A stretch of DNA of 64,000 nt from Xiphias gladius (taxonomy: Eukaryota; Chordata; Actinopteri; Istiophoriformes; Xiphiidae): positions 18,791,546-18,855,545 of the forward strand of contig NC_053400.1 of the NCBI RefSeq assembly GCF_016859285.1, written 5' to 3'. The notes beneath the pieces were generated by a model. That model worked only from the letters and a program-made list of their open reading frames with translations, ran no database searches and was not told the DNA's origin. Positions within the stretch are counted from its first letter, which is position 1; the number at the start of each line of letters is the position of its first letter. Positions 33,879 through 46,500 of the stretch are shown in pieces. The position numbers and the translations under genes were made by a program.

Positions 33879-36187
33879 AGGTTCCACCTGCTGAAGGTTA
33901 TATAATGTCGAAAAGTAAACAAAAAAAGGATGTTTGAATTGTGTAATACTTCTGTTGTCTTCAACTGAGACTAATGCAGACTTGGAAGTTTACAGTTTCC
34001 TCTTTGCCTAGTATGAGTTATGCGCCATGATTGATGCAACCGAGTAATGAATAACACTTCTGAGAAGAAAACCCTCGTCCCTTGGACATTACATGACATA
34101 CATTCATCTTGTCATCTGAGATTCATGATTATCACAAGGGACTGCTCAGGACCGGGAAATGGAGATCGTGGTTTTGTCATTAAAGCATCACACACCCCCC
34201 ACAAACCAGAAAAAATAAATTAATTTAAAAAAATCATAATCGCGGATATACACTCCTTCACATTATGGACCATTGTCTGGCAATTTTTTTAAAAAGTACA
34301 AAACGGTAAAGATGTACTAGTGCATCTAATTTACAGTGTGTTAAAAAAAGATATCAGTAACATATAGTGTAAGTGAAATGCCAAATTTGTGTTTCGAAAG
34401 GTCTGTGAATAAAGACTATGCAAAGAAACATGATACATGAAACAAGTTTCTCGGAGAACAAATAATTGGCAGCTGGTATTCATGGATGGTCTCACTTCAG
34501 TCAAACAGAGAAAATATGTGCTAGAGGGTGAACGATTTAAAAAAAAAAAAAAAAAGATGCCAACAAACCAAATATGCACAAACAACTTTGGCAAATAGAA
34601 ATGGTTTAAAGTTAAGTTTGTAGTTGTTACAAATCTGAACTGTCCTATGAAAGGGTAAGACAGAGCAAGAGGGGTATTGTCACTCGTGGGGTAATTCAGT
34701 GGATACGGAAACAAGTGGCTGAAGTACCCGGATACTGTTATGATCATGTGCACTGGAAGCTGAATAACCAGGTTTCTCTATGTTCAAAACCAGGATACCA
34801 ATGTGCATGAAAATGCGCGGAGACGGAACTTTGTGTAGGGAGTAAAATAATGTATATGGTGTAATCTCTCACACTTTGGACCTACATGTGGACGGGTTTA
34901 TGTTTGGGGTTTGTAACGGTAGCTGCAGCCAACTCAAAATTGACCAGGATCTGATTGCACTTGTTGTGTAACTGCTAACGATAATGGCTCTAAGTCAATT
35001 CTAAATGATGTTCCAATAATTCACAATCCCGTAAGCAAAGTGATATTACTGAAACATGGAGCTGTCCGATATCCTAAAAACTATACAGCAGAAAGGATGA
35101 GTTGTCTGACGAAAAGGACTGAAGACCAAGTGTGGTGCTTTTTAGTTGCAGAAAAGCCGAGACTAGAAAATTATCTGCAGGTAGTTTTTTTTTTTTAATG
35201 TAGGTGGAGCCAATGAGGTCAGGGCTGTGAGCTGGATTCTTCGCTTCTCTTTTCTTATGTCTCAGAAATGTGTTTTTCCTGTGAGCATCTCACTACTGAC
35301 CACAGCCACGCTCGCTAGCATCTCTTCAGGACATTTAAGAAAGAAAGCAGAAGCGTGACTGGCCAGACTTCCTGTTAAACATGTATTTTGAAGGCGTGCA
35401 AAGCTCAAACTGGCAGAGTCCTTCTGGGAAAGAAAATCTGTCTGAGGGTTCAGTTCGCTGGCATTCCTTCTGAGTGACCGTGTTCTTGTTGTTCACGATG
35501 GAATAAAATGTGAACTATGTGGGTCACAACACAGCTAAGCCGTCTGTCAGATGAGTAGGGAGATAGGATCCTGACACACGTTGAACCCTGTTTAAGAGCA
35601 GGAGATCCTTGTGTGCCCGAGCCACCTAGGCCAGCTCTCTTCCCCTCTTTACTCTCTCTAACACCTGTCCCAAGTTACGTGAAGCATTTTAATAATATCT
35701 TACCGATGTACCTTTTGATATGATGACAATCCGAATAAAGTCAGTGTTTTTCGTACTAGGTTCCCTAAAAGAGATCCACTTTGACCACCGGGCCTCCATG
35801 CGATCTGATCAGGCTTTTTTTTTTTTTCAGGTATCACTATCTGAGACGATTTTACGTTTGTCTTAAACTGGGGATGTAAACCATGTTTGTTTGTTTTTTC
35901 TTCCAGACAAACCACAGAAGCTGATTTCACCTGATCATCCCACCTACAAAGATTGAAACTAAAGTCTATAAAATGAAATGAGTCGGTCTGCCGCTCAGTG
36001 TCAATGCACAAAACAACTTGATGTAAGGAGTAAAATAATATGTAATAGAGTGTTATGCTTCACTCTTGTTTCCTACATCTATGTTGAGTCTATGTTTGGA
36101 TGACTGATCTGTAATGGTAGCTGCAACCAACTCAGAAACCATAAGGATCTGATAAATTGTTGTGTAATTGCATTGTTGTGTTTGCAG
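33879..36187. other. Intergenic region with a degenerate duplication
   Basis: No gene recognised. Two related segments, about 34838-34975 and 36025-36170, share blocks such as 'gagtaaaataat', 'tatgtttgg', 'ggtagctgca', 'ccaactca', 'ggatctgat' and 'ttgttgtgtaa' in the same order. They are roughly two-thirds identical by eye and lie 1.2 kb apart in direct orientation. Confidence 0.45.
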
Positions 36188-36357
36188 GGAATGAAGACCT
36201 GGACATGGCACCTTACTTGACCTTTGACACCCTCGGTTGGTTTAGGGACAGTGGTGAGGTGACAGTAAAGACCACAGTTGATCTAGAAGAGTCAGTAGGA
36301 GCAAGAGTTTTTGTCCCAGAGTTCACATTTCTATCAGTGATACCGAAAGATTTTTGA
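36188..36357 (+). CDS. Candidate exon of unknown membership
   Basis: A plausible acceptor (ttgttgtgtttgcag) precedes an open frame of 55 codons ending TGA at 36355-36357. The peptide begins with NEDLDMAPYLTFDTLGWF and has no family I recognise. It follows directly after the second half of the degenerate duplication. Entry phase is the same as for the 33737 candidate. No partner exon could be found, and it may be a chance open frame. Confidence 0.2.
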
Positions 36358-37179
36358 GGTTAGTGGTGAAGAAACACACCTACAACAAAACTCAGTGATT
36401 GTTGGAAAAACAAATACGTGGAAACTTAACATATTATCATCTAAAAAGCCAGGAAATTCTCTTAAATTATGACCAAAATGGCCCATGTAATCATTTTTGA
36501 CAGATCTTTTTATGCATCAGGAGTCGTACCACTATTTTTTTTTATTATTATTATTATCACTGCAAGTATCGATACCACTGTTGAAATAAGGCACCCTTCA
36601 TAAAGGATGAATAAGTGATCGCTATGGCTTTATCAATTGTTAGTAAATGATTTACTAATGATTTATAGATCAGTTATAACTCATTCATGAGAACAGCTTT
36701 TGGGTTGTCGGGCTGTGAAAACTCCCTTTGACTGGTTAAACCACTATTTTCTAGAAAAGTGCTGCAGATGACCGGAACCACAACCCAGTTTTTTTAACCT
36801 CCATCTAACACGTACACCTACAGACTTTAGGATCATAACCTTTGTTAGTGACTCGGGCATTTAATAATGGATCCGCAACCTTTGTAGCTCACTGCATTAA
36901 TCACCAATTGGAAAGAATAAATTCCAGCCAATGGATTTTTTCACGACTTGACGACCCAAAATCGTTTATGGCTTATAACTAATCTATAAAGCATTGGTCA
37001 ATTATTCATTAAGCATTAATAAAGGCATGAGTTTCAACAGCAGCCCTTTCCGAGTAAGGCACCGTGGCTCAGATACTTTTTTTTTTGTTTTGTTTTAGTG
37101 GTTGTAGTTCTCTCGATTGCGGCTCTCGCTGTTCACCGCTGCCCACGTTTAGTTCGTGTTCATGTTTGCGGCGTGTGCG

Positions 37180-37208
37180 CGTGTGTGCGCGTGTGTGTGT
37201 GTGTGTGT
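37180..37208. repeat. Alternating GC/GT tract
   Basis: A GCGTGTGTGCGCGTGTGTGTGTGTG-type alternating purine-pyrimidine stretch upstream of crispld2; such tracts can adopt left-handed DNA. Confidence 0.8.
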
Positions 37209-37303
37209 AGCCGGCTGCGAAGATACACGCCCGGCCGGTCACCGTCGGAGAGGCCGAATCCCGCCGCCTTGCAGCTCGCTCGTTCGACCGTCATCGCAGG
37301 GCG

Positions 37304-37319
37304 CCCCCCCCCCCCCCCC
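37304..37319. repeat. C16 homopolymer upstream of crispld2
   Basis: An unbroken run of 16 C within a CG-rich promoter block about 130 bases before the TATA box. Confidence 0.9.
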
Positions 37320-37448
37320 GGGACCTTCGGCTGCTCGTCGAGCGCGCCGTTCGCCAAGAACGTAAGCCTACCTCAGGGCGGCTGGCGAGTGTGGGAGTGA
37401 GGAGGGACAGTCATTTTTTCCTCTGGTCCCAGAGGGGGTCTCCTTCTC

Positions 37449-37596
37449 TATATAAGGCAGTGTGAGCCGCGCCGCAGCCACACTGCTCCTACGCGCTGCA
37501 GGAACGCCGCCCAGCAAGCAGCAGCCCGGTCCTCTCACACGGGAATAATCCGATCCACTGAGACATTCAGGCAACTGGATACTAACTGAAGCAGAG
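37449..37596 (+). promoter_or_regulatory. crispld2 core promoter and non-coding first exon
   Basis: TATATAAG at 37449-37456 lies in a CG-rich block. A start about 25-30 bases further on would give a 5' UTR exon from about 37480 to 37596, which ends in a strong donor (gcagag then gtgagc). The next exon begins at 40201 after a textbook acceptor (cccccctgcag), 92 bases before the crispld2 ATG. The motifs are seen; start site and use are inferred. Confidence 0.65.
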
Positions 37597-40200
37597 GTGA
37601 GCGTTTATGAGACGTTGCACACGTATGGTGGTGTAGCTTTCAGGCACGCGGGGGGGGTTCGGCTGTCTTTTCGATTTTATAATGCGCATCACCTTGAAAA
37701 GAAAGACCGAGACGATCAGCAGTGGCGAGACACCTTCTGACTGACACAACTCTGTCATTTCGTTGTTGCTTATATATGTATGTATTTATTTACTTATTTA
37801 TTGATTTATTATCAGATTGATCGATTTACGCGGCGTGACAACATGGACTTGTGACACCGACGACTCGGACGTTTCAGCCGTGGATTACAAGCCATGCGGC
37901 TGTAAAAAGAGGCTGTCGGCAAAACACTGCCATTCATTGTGAGTGCGCCTCCTTAACGAGGAAATGTGAATGGGAGAGCAGTGGCTGACGAGATGGAAAA
38001 TACTATGTGCAGGCAGCAAGCTTATGAGCAAAGTAGAACGGCATTTCAAAATGTAAAGCTAGATTTGAAGTTATAGGTACAATTTTTAAAAAAAAGCCAT
38101 ACTTCACCTAGAAATGATCCCCTTTATGTTTCCAGGGTCAAACCACTGGAGAGTAGAAAAACTGACCCATTGTCAGCCTTTAAAGGGCTCTTTGCCATGC
38201 ACAGTTGAGCAAGCATTTATGAAAATTAATTTGGAATCATACAATCTATATTGTGTCATTACTTGTTTACATTTAGCCTCATGGTGGGGTGGAGAGGAGG
38301 TCAGTCCCTCCTCAGATCAGAAACAAGCTCCCCGGTGGCAAAGAGGACAGATGTGCATATGTAGGTGTGTCCGACTCTGCTGCTCTGTCTGCCACTCGGG
38401 TATAAAATTCATGAGAGCAATGAGAAGGGCCCAGACACAGAAGCTGGCAGAGGTTCAGTGTGAAGAGGGGGCACAGGGAGAGGAGAAGGGTGTGGCGCCT
38501 GGGCTGCCCGCTGGCTCACAGTGCCCAGAGCTGGCACAGCATGTTGATACAGAGCCGGTGCCAGACCTCGAGTCGTCTTTTCAGCCAGAGGGAAAGAGGT
38601 GAAGGGAGTCAAGGATAAGAGCAACCAGTGCATGCTAGAGCTTGGTTTATTTAATTATTTATTTCTCTGATCACACTGACTGCCTGCTCCTCTCTCTTTA
38701 TAAGGGTTTGTGACTTTGTGATATTTGGTTTAGCTTTTAATCTTGGGCGTCCTCCCCCCTGCTTGTTGCCTTCCAGAGGGAGGTCAGATGCAGGGTGAGT
38801 TACAGAATATTGCCCTTGGATGTGTCAGGAATGCAGTGTTTTGCTCAAAGACAGTTCAGCGGGCTGAAAGCTTGTCAACCTGAACTCAGGTCTCCTTCCT
38901 CAGTCTCCCACCCTGCTGCTCAGTTTGGTTAGAAAATAATCAGCGAGAGTCAGGAGATGAGGATGAAGAGGCGGATAGTATTTCTCAGCGTACTGTATAT
39001 CACTGTGGTGCAACGAGTCCAAAGCAAAGTCAATGTTGTATTTACTGATGAAGCTATATATATATATTGATTGCTGAAATTCATTTAGACAGAGTTTATC
39101 TTTTGGAGATAGAAGTTAACTGGTTAGTTATTTGTGGTACAGTTAATGTTTTTTTTTGTGTTTAGTAGAAAAAAATTGAAGCATTTCAAAGTAAGACATT
39201 AAATGCTACACATACAGACACGGGGGTTGGGAATCAGAGGGTCACTAACAGAATGATGATAACATGTTGCACAAAATAATCTGTGATGCACAATATATTG
39301 CAAGACAATCCTCTTTGTTACATAACAGTATCTTTGCAAAGAAAGAGGAAAAACACGCTTCTTAAAGGTAGATAACTTTTCAAAAAAAGCTCGATTTGGT
39401 TATATGCTGTAATATACAGTCACCAGTTTATTAGGTAAACCTGTACAATCTACTGCAATCCGTTACCAAACCTCTGCAAGCTTAGAATGATCTGCTTTTG
39501 TTCAGGCTGTAGTTACTGTAAGGTTAGGTTGAATTGGATTATATGATAGTGAGAGGTGTTTCAATGTTTTGTCCACTCCCATTTACTTACATGTGATAGA
39601 CAGAACATTAATAACATTTTTCAGTGTAATGCATTCCAATACAAAAACACCTGTACAGCCTCAAAAATTATGAAACACGATTTGTTAATACCTGAGTTTA
39701 AACAAAAACTGAACAAAGCCTCTTAAAAGAAGGACTTTGGGAAGGGCAGTCGCATTGGAGTGCATCAGATTCTATTAGTGTATTAAATAAACTAGTAACA
39801 GTTTTTATGCAACAGCCATAAAGCTGCAAGAGACTGAACTGACAGAAAGCAGAACAGATGAGAGTAAAAAGTCCAGAGTTGAGGGAAGACACTAGATCAC
39901 AAGAGGTCACAAGAGAGTCTGTGCCGGTATCGGCTCTATCATGACACAGTACAAGTGTAAAGAATTACAAATTTCCACATCAATATTTTATCCCAGTCTC
40001 ATCAGAAAAACAACAGGGAGATGTGTATACTTTGTAAACCTGATTAATTCTATGTGTGTATGTGTGTGCATTAAATTGACTTTGTTAGAGGAAGTGTCTC
40101 CTACATTAGTTGAGTAATCTGTATGGCCATATTTTGTAATCTGTACTTTACATTGTTGATTCACACAGCTGTGAAAGACTTAAACACTTCCCCCCTGCAG
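37597..40200 (+). other. crispld2 intron 1 (2.6 kb)
   Basis: Separates the inferred non-coding exon from the start-codon exon. It holds a GC-richer patch at about 38280-38640 with an open frame of 162 codons (38114-38602) without recognisable domains, and a TATAAAA at 38401-38407. An enhancer or alternative promoter is possible; nothing firmer can be said. Confidence 0.5.
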
Positions 40201-40574
40201 GCTGTGTCTGGGAATCTTGAGGAGCGGCGCTCGCACAAAATCCACCAGCTACTGTAGTCTTGCAGTCCAACCCAGACAGCTGAAGTGTCAGAATGACCGG
40301 GGCTGCCATGACCTGGATCCCTGTCCTCTCCCTCTCCCTCTCCCTCCTACTGTTGTGCGTCAGGGACTCAGCTTCCCTCTTCCTGCCCGACTCCAAGGAG
40401 CTCAGGCAGCTACTGAGCCACTACGAGGAAGAAGCAGACCGGAATGGCACCAGCAACACAGCCGGCAATAGGACCCGACGAGCCATCCGCTGGTCGGACC
40501 GTGAGGAGATCCTCCAGCTGCACAACAAGCTGAGGGGCGGCGTCTACCCCACTGCCTCAAACATGGAGTATATG
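40201..40574 (+). CDS. crispld2: crispld2 exon 2: signal peptide and start of CAP domain
   Basis: The exon starts after an acceptor at 40200 and has 92 bases of 5' UTR. The ATG at 40293 begins a 94-codon stretch with a Leu/Ser-rich hydrophobic core (residues 8-22) and a likely cleavage after DSA (25-27). A second Met at residue 6 could also initiate without losing the signal. The exon ends with the conserved [19 protein letters not shown] segment at a phase-0 junction. Confidence 0.92.
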
Positions 40575-43500
40575 GTAAGACATGTCCCATTACCACAGTT
40601 ACCCATTCCAGTATTATTCTTAATCAAAAAAGATAATTGAAAGTTAACAACTTAATTTTTTGGCTTTACCTCACAAAGAACGTAAATTTAATGTGTCAGC
40701 AACACTGAGCTCTGAAATGAGGCTGGTAATTAGGGTTTAAGGTTTTATTCTGCCAAGAAAAGTGGTTTTGCTTTAATAAAAACAACGTTTTCTCTCTGCT
40801 GGAAACATGCAGTCATGATGGTAAGCTATTGCCAGCCTGCTGTGCTGCTCTTTTACTAGGAGGATAATAATGCTGACTCTGTCCTACCTGCAAACAGCTC
40901 AGTGCTGGAGAAGACAGGAGAGTGAGGGAGGGCTGGGTCAAAGGAGGACAGAGAGAATAAGGCTAGGACGGGAAAATTATGGTACAACGTGGCACATCAA
41001 TGGGTAAAAAAGGAGAGGGATTATTGTTTAGACACACAAAGTTATTGAAAACCACAAAGTCCATAAAGTTGAGAGAAGCAATGGGGGCCTGTGTGTCTCT
41101 GGAGTGTGGTTATAGCCTGGGATGAAAGTGTCTGTAGATTCACTCTGCCCAGTGCTCTCTATAAATTCCAGCAAACAGGCAGTGTGTGTGTGTTTGTGTT
41201 ACTCTATGGTTGTTTGGGGTTACAGTGGTGTCTGTGTGTGCATGTTTTAGTGACCACCAAAAGGCTGGAAATTTACTGAGGAGCTGTGCTTTGAAGGGGC
41301 CATGCTGTACGCAGTCCTCCCTCCGTTTATAGCGCCCCCTTCATGGTGGGAGTCAGGTGTCTCCTCCGCTTTCCACCCTCCTCTGCACTACTGTAAAGAA
41401 ACCCACTCAGGAAATGTGGATAATTCAGCTGTGATTGCTGGAGATTTGTAGTGGACCAGGGCCAGGCGCCAGCTGCTCCACTCAAATGTCACTGTCTAAG
41501 GTTAATGTTGTACTTGTATCCAGCTCAGTTTCAGCTCACTGTGAAGGAAGGAAGTGCAGGAGCAGAGGCCTTGGACAGGTTGTGGTTAGGTATCTACTGA
41601 GTCAGAACAAGATGAGGATTATACTGCTCCCTATTGTAGCGGATACAGCAGGTGAATGCTGCAAAGTCTGCACCATTGGTGCAAAATAAGTAAATTCGTT
41701 GTGAAAAACTTGTTTTACTTAATATGTGCAGGTTTGGGATGATGAGTTGGAGCGGTCTGCCATTCATTGGGCAGAAGAGTGTCAGTGGGACCATGGACCT
41801 CAGGACTTGATAATGTCTATTGGACAAAACCTGGCTGTTCACTGGGGCAGGTGAGATGCAATAACACACATAGTGGGTACGCTTTACCATCCATGGTCGT
41901 ATATGCTGATACAATACCCGAGTTTCCAAACCGATATTTTTGATACCTTACTTTGGGGAATATGAAAATGTTTTTTTTAGTTGTTTTTTTTTTAAACTTT
42001 ATAAAAAAATTTCTCAGCAACGGTTTCTGATAAGACACCATTTAAAAAAAGGATTATAAATGGTAGCCATTTGCTTTATTATTGATTAATGAATAATTTC
42101 TTATTGCTTTACAGATCAATTATAAGTTCAAAGTCAGTTTGACTGGTGTTTATCTTTTTTATTTGATATGAATGCATTTATAAATGTTGAAAATCTATCA
42201 ATAAATTCTTTAATAAGTTGCATGGCTCTAGAAATTGCAATGTTCTGGTGAAATTTTGTACAACCATTCATAATCCCCAGAGGATGATTCCCTCTGATTT
42301 AGGTGATTCCTGACTTGTTTTTTTTTCTCACTCACACCATCATGAGGTTTACATTTGTAGTTTTGAGTGAAATGTCTCTACTGCGGTTGAATACATTGTC
42401 ATGATATTTGGATCAGACATCATCCCCTTCAGGATTAATTTAGATAATTTCAGTGATCCCCTGACATCAGCTCTAGTGCCATCATCAAAATGTTGGTTTA
42501 TGACCAAATATCTGCAAAACTAATGACGTTCCCATCCGCCTCAATTGTACCTTGTGTTCAGTGCTAATTAGCAAATGTTAGCATGCAAATACACTAAAGT
42601 AAGGTGATCAACATGGTAAACATACCTGCTCAACATCAGCATGTTAGCATTTACACTCTAACCCTGTTAGCATGTTGCTTAGCTCAAAGCACCGCTGTGC
42701 ATATACAGCCTTAAAGAGCTGCTAACATGGCTCTGAACTCAACCCAAAAGTTGTTCTTATAATGTCTTGTAACTCAAATAAAGCATAACTAAATTATTAA
42801 TTAATATTAGAAAATTCATTAGTTACAACTAAAGGGTGATCTATTAGAATGTGCAAAAAGAAGCCAAAGCTCATAAATGTAAAATATTGTCCAAAACGCT
42901 AGCAGCAGTACAGAAACTTTACCTTAATGAAATATTGTGTGAAATTTGAAAAATTGTGATTCAAACCAGAACAAACCGATTGCAGAATAAGTAAACACAA
43001 CTACAAATCTGACCTGGCCATGGATGCCAACTTTTGGTACTTTGCAGTTTTTTTAATACTCAATGCTACTTATACATTTTGGTCGATACCAAATAAAGTA
43101 TTCAGCTTTGATACCGAGGCCTAAGCAGCACAAACCACCTTAGAGATAGTCTGTCAAATAATCAGCAGGTCATTTCTTTGTACTTCTTCTTTTGTAAATT
43201 ATCGTAAATTATAAATTGAATAATCTGATCTGTCAGTGTTGCAAGAGGAAGTTGTTGAGTGTCCTCTTGCAGCAGGAAGTACGACAAATCTTGGTCCATC
43301 GATATGTTTGACACACGAGCATGGGTAGCGCTGGTCAGTGCTAGCGTGTTAAGGCTGATGCTTGTGTGAATGCGCGTGTGTGTCTGAGTAGACACTAGAC
43401 ACAGTAGGCCTCTGTGTGTGACAGCGTATGGCTATCGCAGCAGGTGTCCTTCCAGGAATCTGCTCTCATTCTCACAGCCCCTTTCCTCCCTCCCTATTCC

Positions 43501-46500
43501 CTTCTTTTCCTCCTGACCCAACGAACCTTTTTTTAACACTCCCCCTCTACTCTACGTTTATAAGCTCAGCACTTTTCAATACCGTAAAAAGAGATGTTTA
43601 TAAAAGGGGCTAGAACTGATTTGTTAGGCTGTGGTGCCATGTTTAGATTTGCTCTGATTCTTTTTTTTTTTTTTTTTAAACCTGATTTGATTTCCCCTGT
43701 TATGAAGGGGAACAGACTGCTGTTCTGTGTGCCAGGTCAAATTCGGTCTCATCTCTTGAGGCCTGAAGAGAGGGGGAGGAGCAGGGAGGTTCATGCAGTG
43801 TTTCTCAAGTCAAGCCAAGGCACCTGGCAGCTCCGTCAGATATTTCCCTTTTTACTCCAGTTACGTGGATGGCCTGTGACTGAGCCTACTGTTTGTCTGT
43901 CTGTGTGTGTCTGTGCGTGCCGTCTACAGATACCGCTCTCCTGCCTTCCACGTCCAGACCTGGTACGATGAGGTGAAAGACTACACCTATCCCTACCCCC
44001 ACGAGTGCAATCCCTGGTGTCCAGAACGCTGCTCCGGGACCATGTGCACTCATTACACCCAGGTGAGACGGTTCAGGAGAGACTTTTAGACAGACAGAAA
44101 ATAGGTTAAAGGGAACCCCACTGATTCTGCACATCAAAGGCTTCTGTGGCTCCAGAGGCAGCTGCGTGAAGTCTGATAAATTGCCTAGCATAACAGTCCC
44201 AATTCTCCAACTGAACTTTTAGTGATCGAGTTGTAATGTGGGTAATGAAGGTGTCAATTTTTGACATGGAAGAAGAATGCATGGAGTAGAAAAGATGATC
44301 TCTCTGGTTCTGCTGCATCCCTTTTGACTGTCCTTTTTTTTTTTTTTTTTTTAAATGTACATTATGAGTCTGAAAAGTTTACCATCTAGTTTTTTAAGTG
44401 CCATTTTAGGTTGAATTACATTTTTCAATTTTCTTTCGAACCATATACTGTAATTCTTCTATATTTATGATAAAATCTGTTTAGTATCAGGTGGTGTGCC
44501 TTCTTTTATCTATAATGCCGAACACGTTACCCGACAGGTGTTGCTAGGCAATATTAGACTACAACATGTGGTGTGCACCCTGTATGATATTTCACAGTAT
44601 TTATGGGCAGAGTTTTGGAGTGACTGAGGGGTTAAATGACAGGCAAGTATATGGTAACTTGTAGACAGTGATAACAAGCATGTCAGAAAGAGAAACAGAA
44701 AATCAGATGCAAGTAATGAAACAGAGGGAAGTGTGGAGACAGAAAGAAGAGTTGAAGATTGGATGAGAAAATGAAGAAATCAGTCAAAAGGAAACAGCAA
44801 TGGGTGAGCTGGCCTCTTCTTCTCTTAGACTTTACTTTGTGGCTGCTGGGATGAGTTTACAGAAACATCCAGACTCCTCCCTCTGCCTTCACCCTGAAAT
44901 CTGATCACTGCCATCTGCTAGTCATTTCCAGACACACCAGACATCCCTAACTACTTGACCTGGATTCTTTTGAAGATGCTGCAGAGAGGGGAAAGTGCCA
45001 AATATGAGCATCATCAGCTTGTCTCTGTCCCTCATTTGCTGGAAGTGCTGATGTATCTGCAATCCAGGCAGTCATACTCCATTACTACCTCTACAGAGAA
45101 AAGGTAGACCCTCTGGAGTTGGAGACTGCATTGTGCTGAACTACCAGCACTCAGCAGACATCAGTGTATGTGCTGACTCACTGCTTCCAGCTGCCTCTAA
45201 CTGTACCAGGAAATAGATGAAAATTCCTTAGAAGGGAGAGCACACGTCTGAGAGTTTGGGGAGGAAAGTGAGGAGGAGTTACGGAACATGCTGTGTTGTT
45301 TGCCGTCAAATGGCACATCATTCATCTGCTACACCACTGCAGCAGCTTTCCCTTTAATAAGGCGTTTTGTTTTAGGCCTGCGCTGACCTCCGTTTCTTCA
45401 GAGAATTTTTTCCACTTCCAACAGGATGTTGAAAATGATCATGATTGTGTCACAGAGTGCAAACTGGGTTTGTGCATGATGTGCATCTTACTGTATGTCC
45501 CAGTGGCCCTGTTAACCTTGACTTGCAAGATAGTTCCTTTCTCTTGAAGGACTGATAAAATCATGGGCTGTGAGAAACAGGAGGCAGGACATGTAGGCTA
45601 TAAGCTAATAGTTTACTCTGCTGTGTGTCTGCTCATTCAATACTTGTTGGTTCTAACTTTGGCCATATTTTTATTTCCCTCTTTACAGCTGGTCTGGGCA
45701 ACCACCAGTCGAGTGGGCTGTGCTGTGCACGTGTGTCCAAGGATGAACGTGTGGGGAGAAATATGGGAGAACGCCGTTTACCTTGTGTGCAACTATTCTC
45801 CAAAGTAAGATCAGTATTCCTCCATGTTCCACTGTTCAACAACACCTCTGCTCTCTGGACTTTTTACATTTGACATTCTTCCTCCTCACAGTGTTGACAA
45901 ATGCTAAATTGTGTGCTCCTAATATAGCTGTACTGCAGATATGTAGCACTAATTGTTCGAGAGGTTTGTATAACATATTGGTGCCATTAAAATTCCTCCA
46001 GAACTCAGAATAGAAAAATTATAATGAGGCACAGGGAAAGAAAAATAAAAGCAGAGCAGGCGTTTGTTTTCCAGACAGCCCACAGGATGTAATTGCCTGA
46101 GAGACAACGAGGAGTGTGGGACTAATGACTACTAGGAGTGTTGACTATGAGCAAAGAGTGCTGAAGTAATTACAAGACTATGAGCCCAGTGATGCCTGAA
46201 TGATGATTAATTTCCACCTTAGTCAAGCTGTCCATTGTGCACTACTTCTGCAGGGGCAACTGGATTGGAGAGGCCCCATACCAGCATGGCCGCCCTTGTT
46301 CCCATTGCCCTCCCAGCTATGGAGGAGGATGTAGGAATAACCTGTGCTACAAAGGTGAGAAAACCTATGTGGTTTTAATTCAAAGATGTTAAAATGAAAT
46401 ATACTACCAACCTGTACCCGGTTGTATTTATCTCCCTCAGACTCTCAGCGCTCAGAGACAGAGGACATGAACGAGGTGGAGAAGCCTCAGGTTCCACTGC

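Noticed and set aside
34331..34753. Minus-strand 140-codon open frame
   Set aside because: The peptide is Phe/Leu/Thr-rich with a poly-Phe run from an A-tract, has no conserved motifs and sits in non-coding AT-rich DNA.
38114..38602. 162-codon open frame in crispld2 intron 1 as a gene
   Set aside because: There is no recognisable domain, no good start context and no splice partners; kept only as a possible regulatory patch.
40217..40471. Plus-strand open frame overlapping the crispld2 start
   Set aside because: It is a different frame of the same exon; the 40293 frame has the signal peptide and the conserved CAP start.
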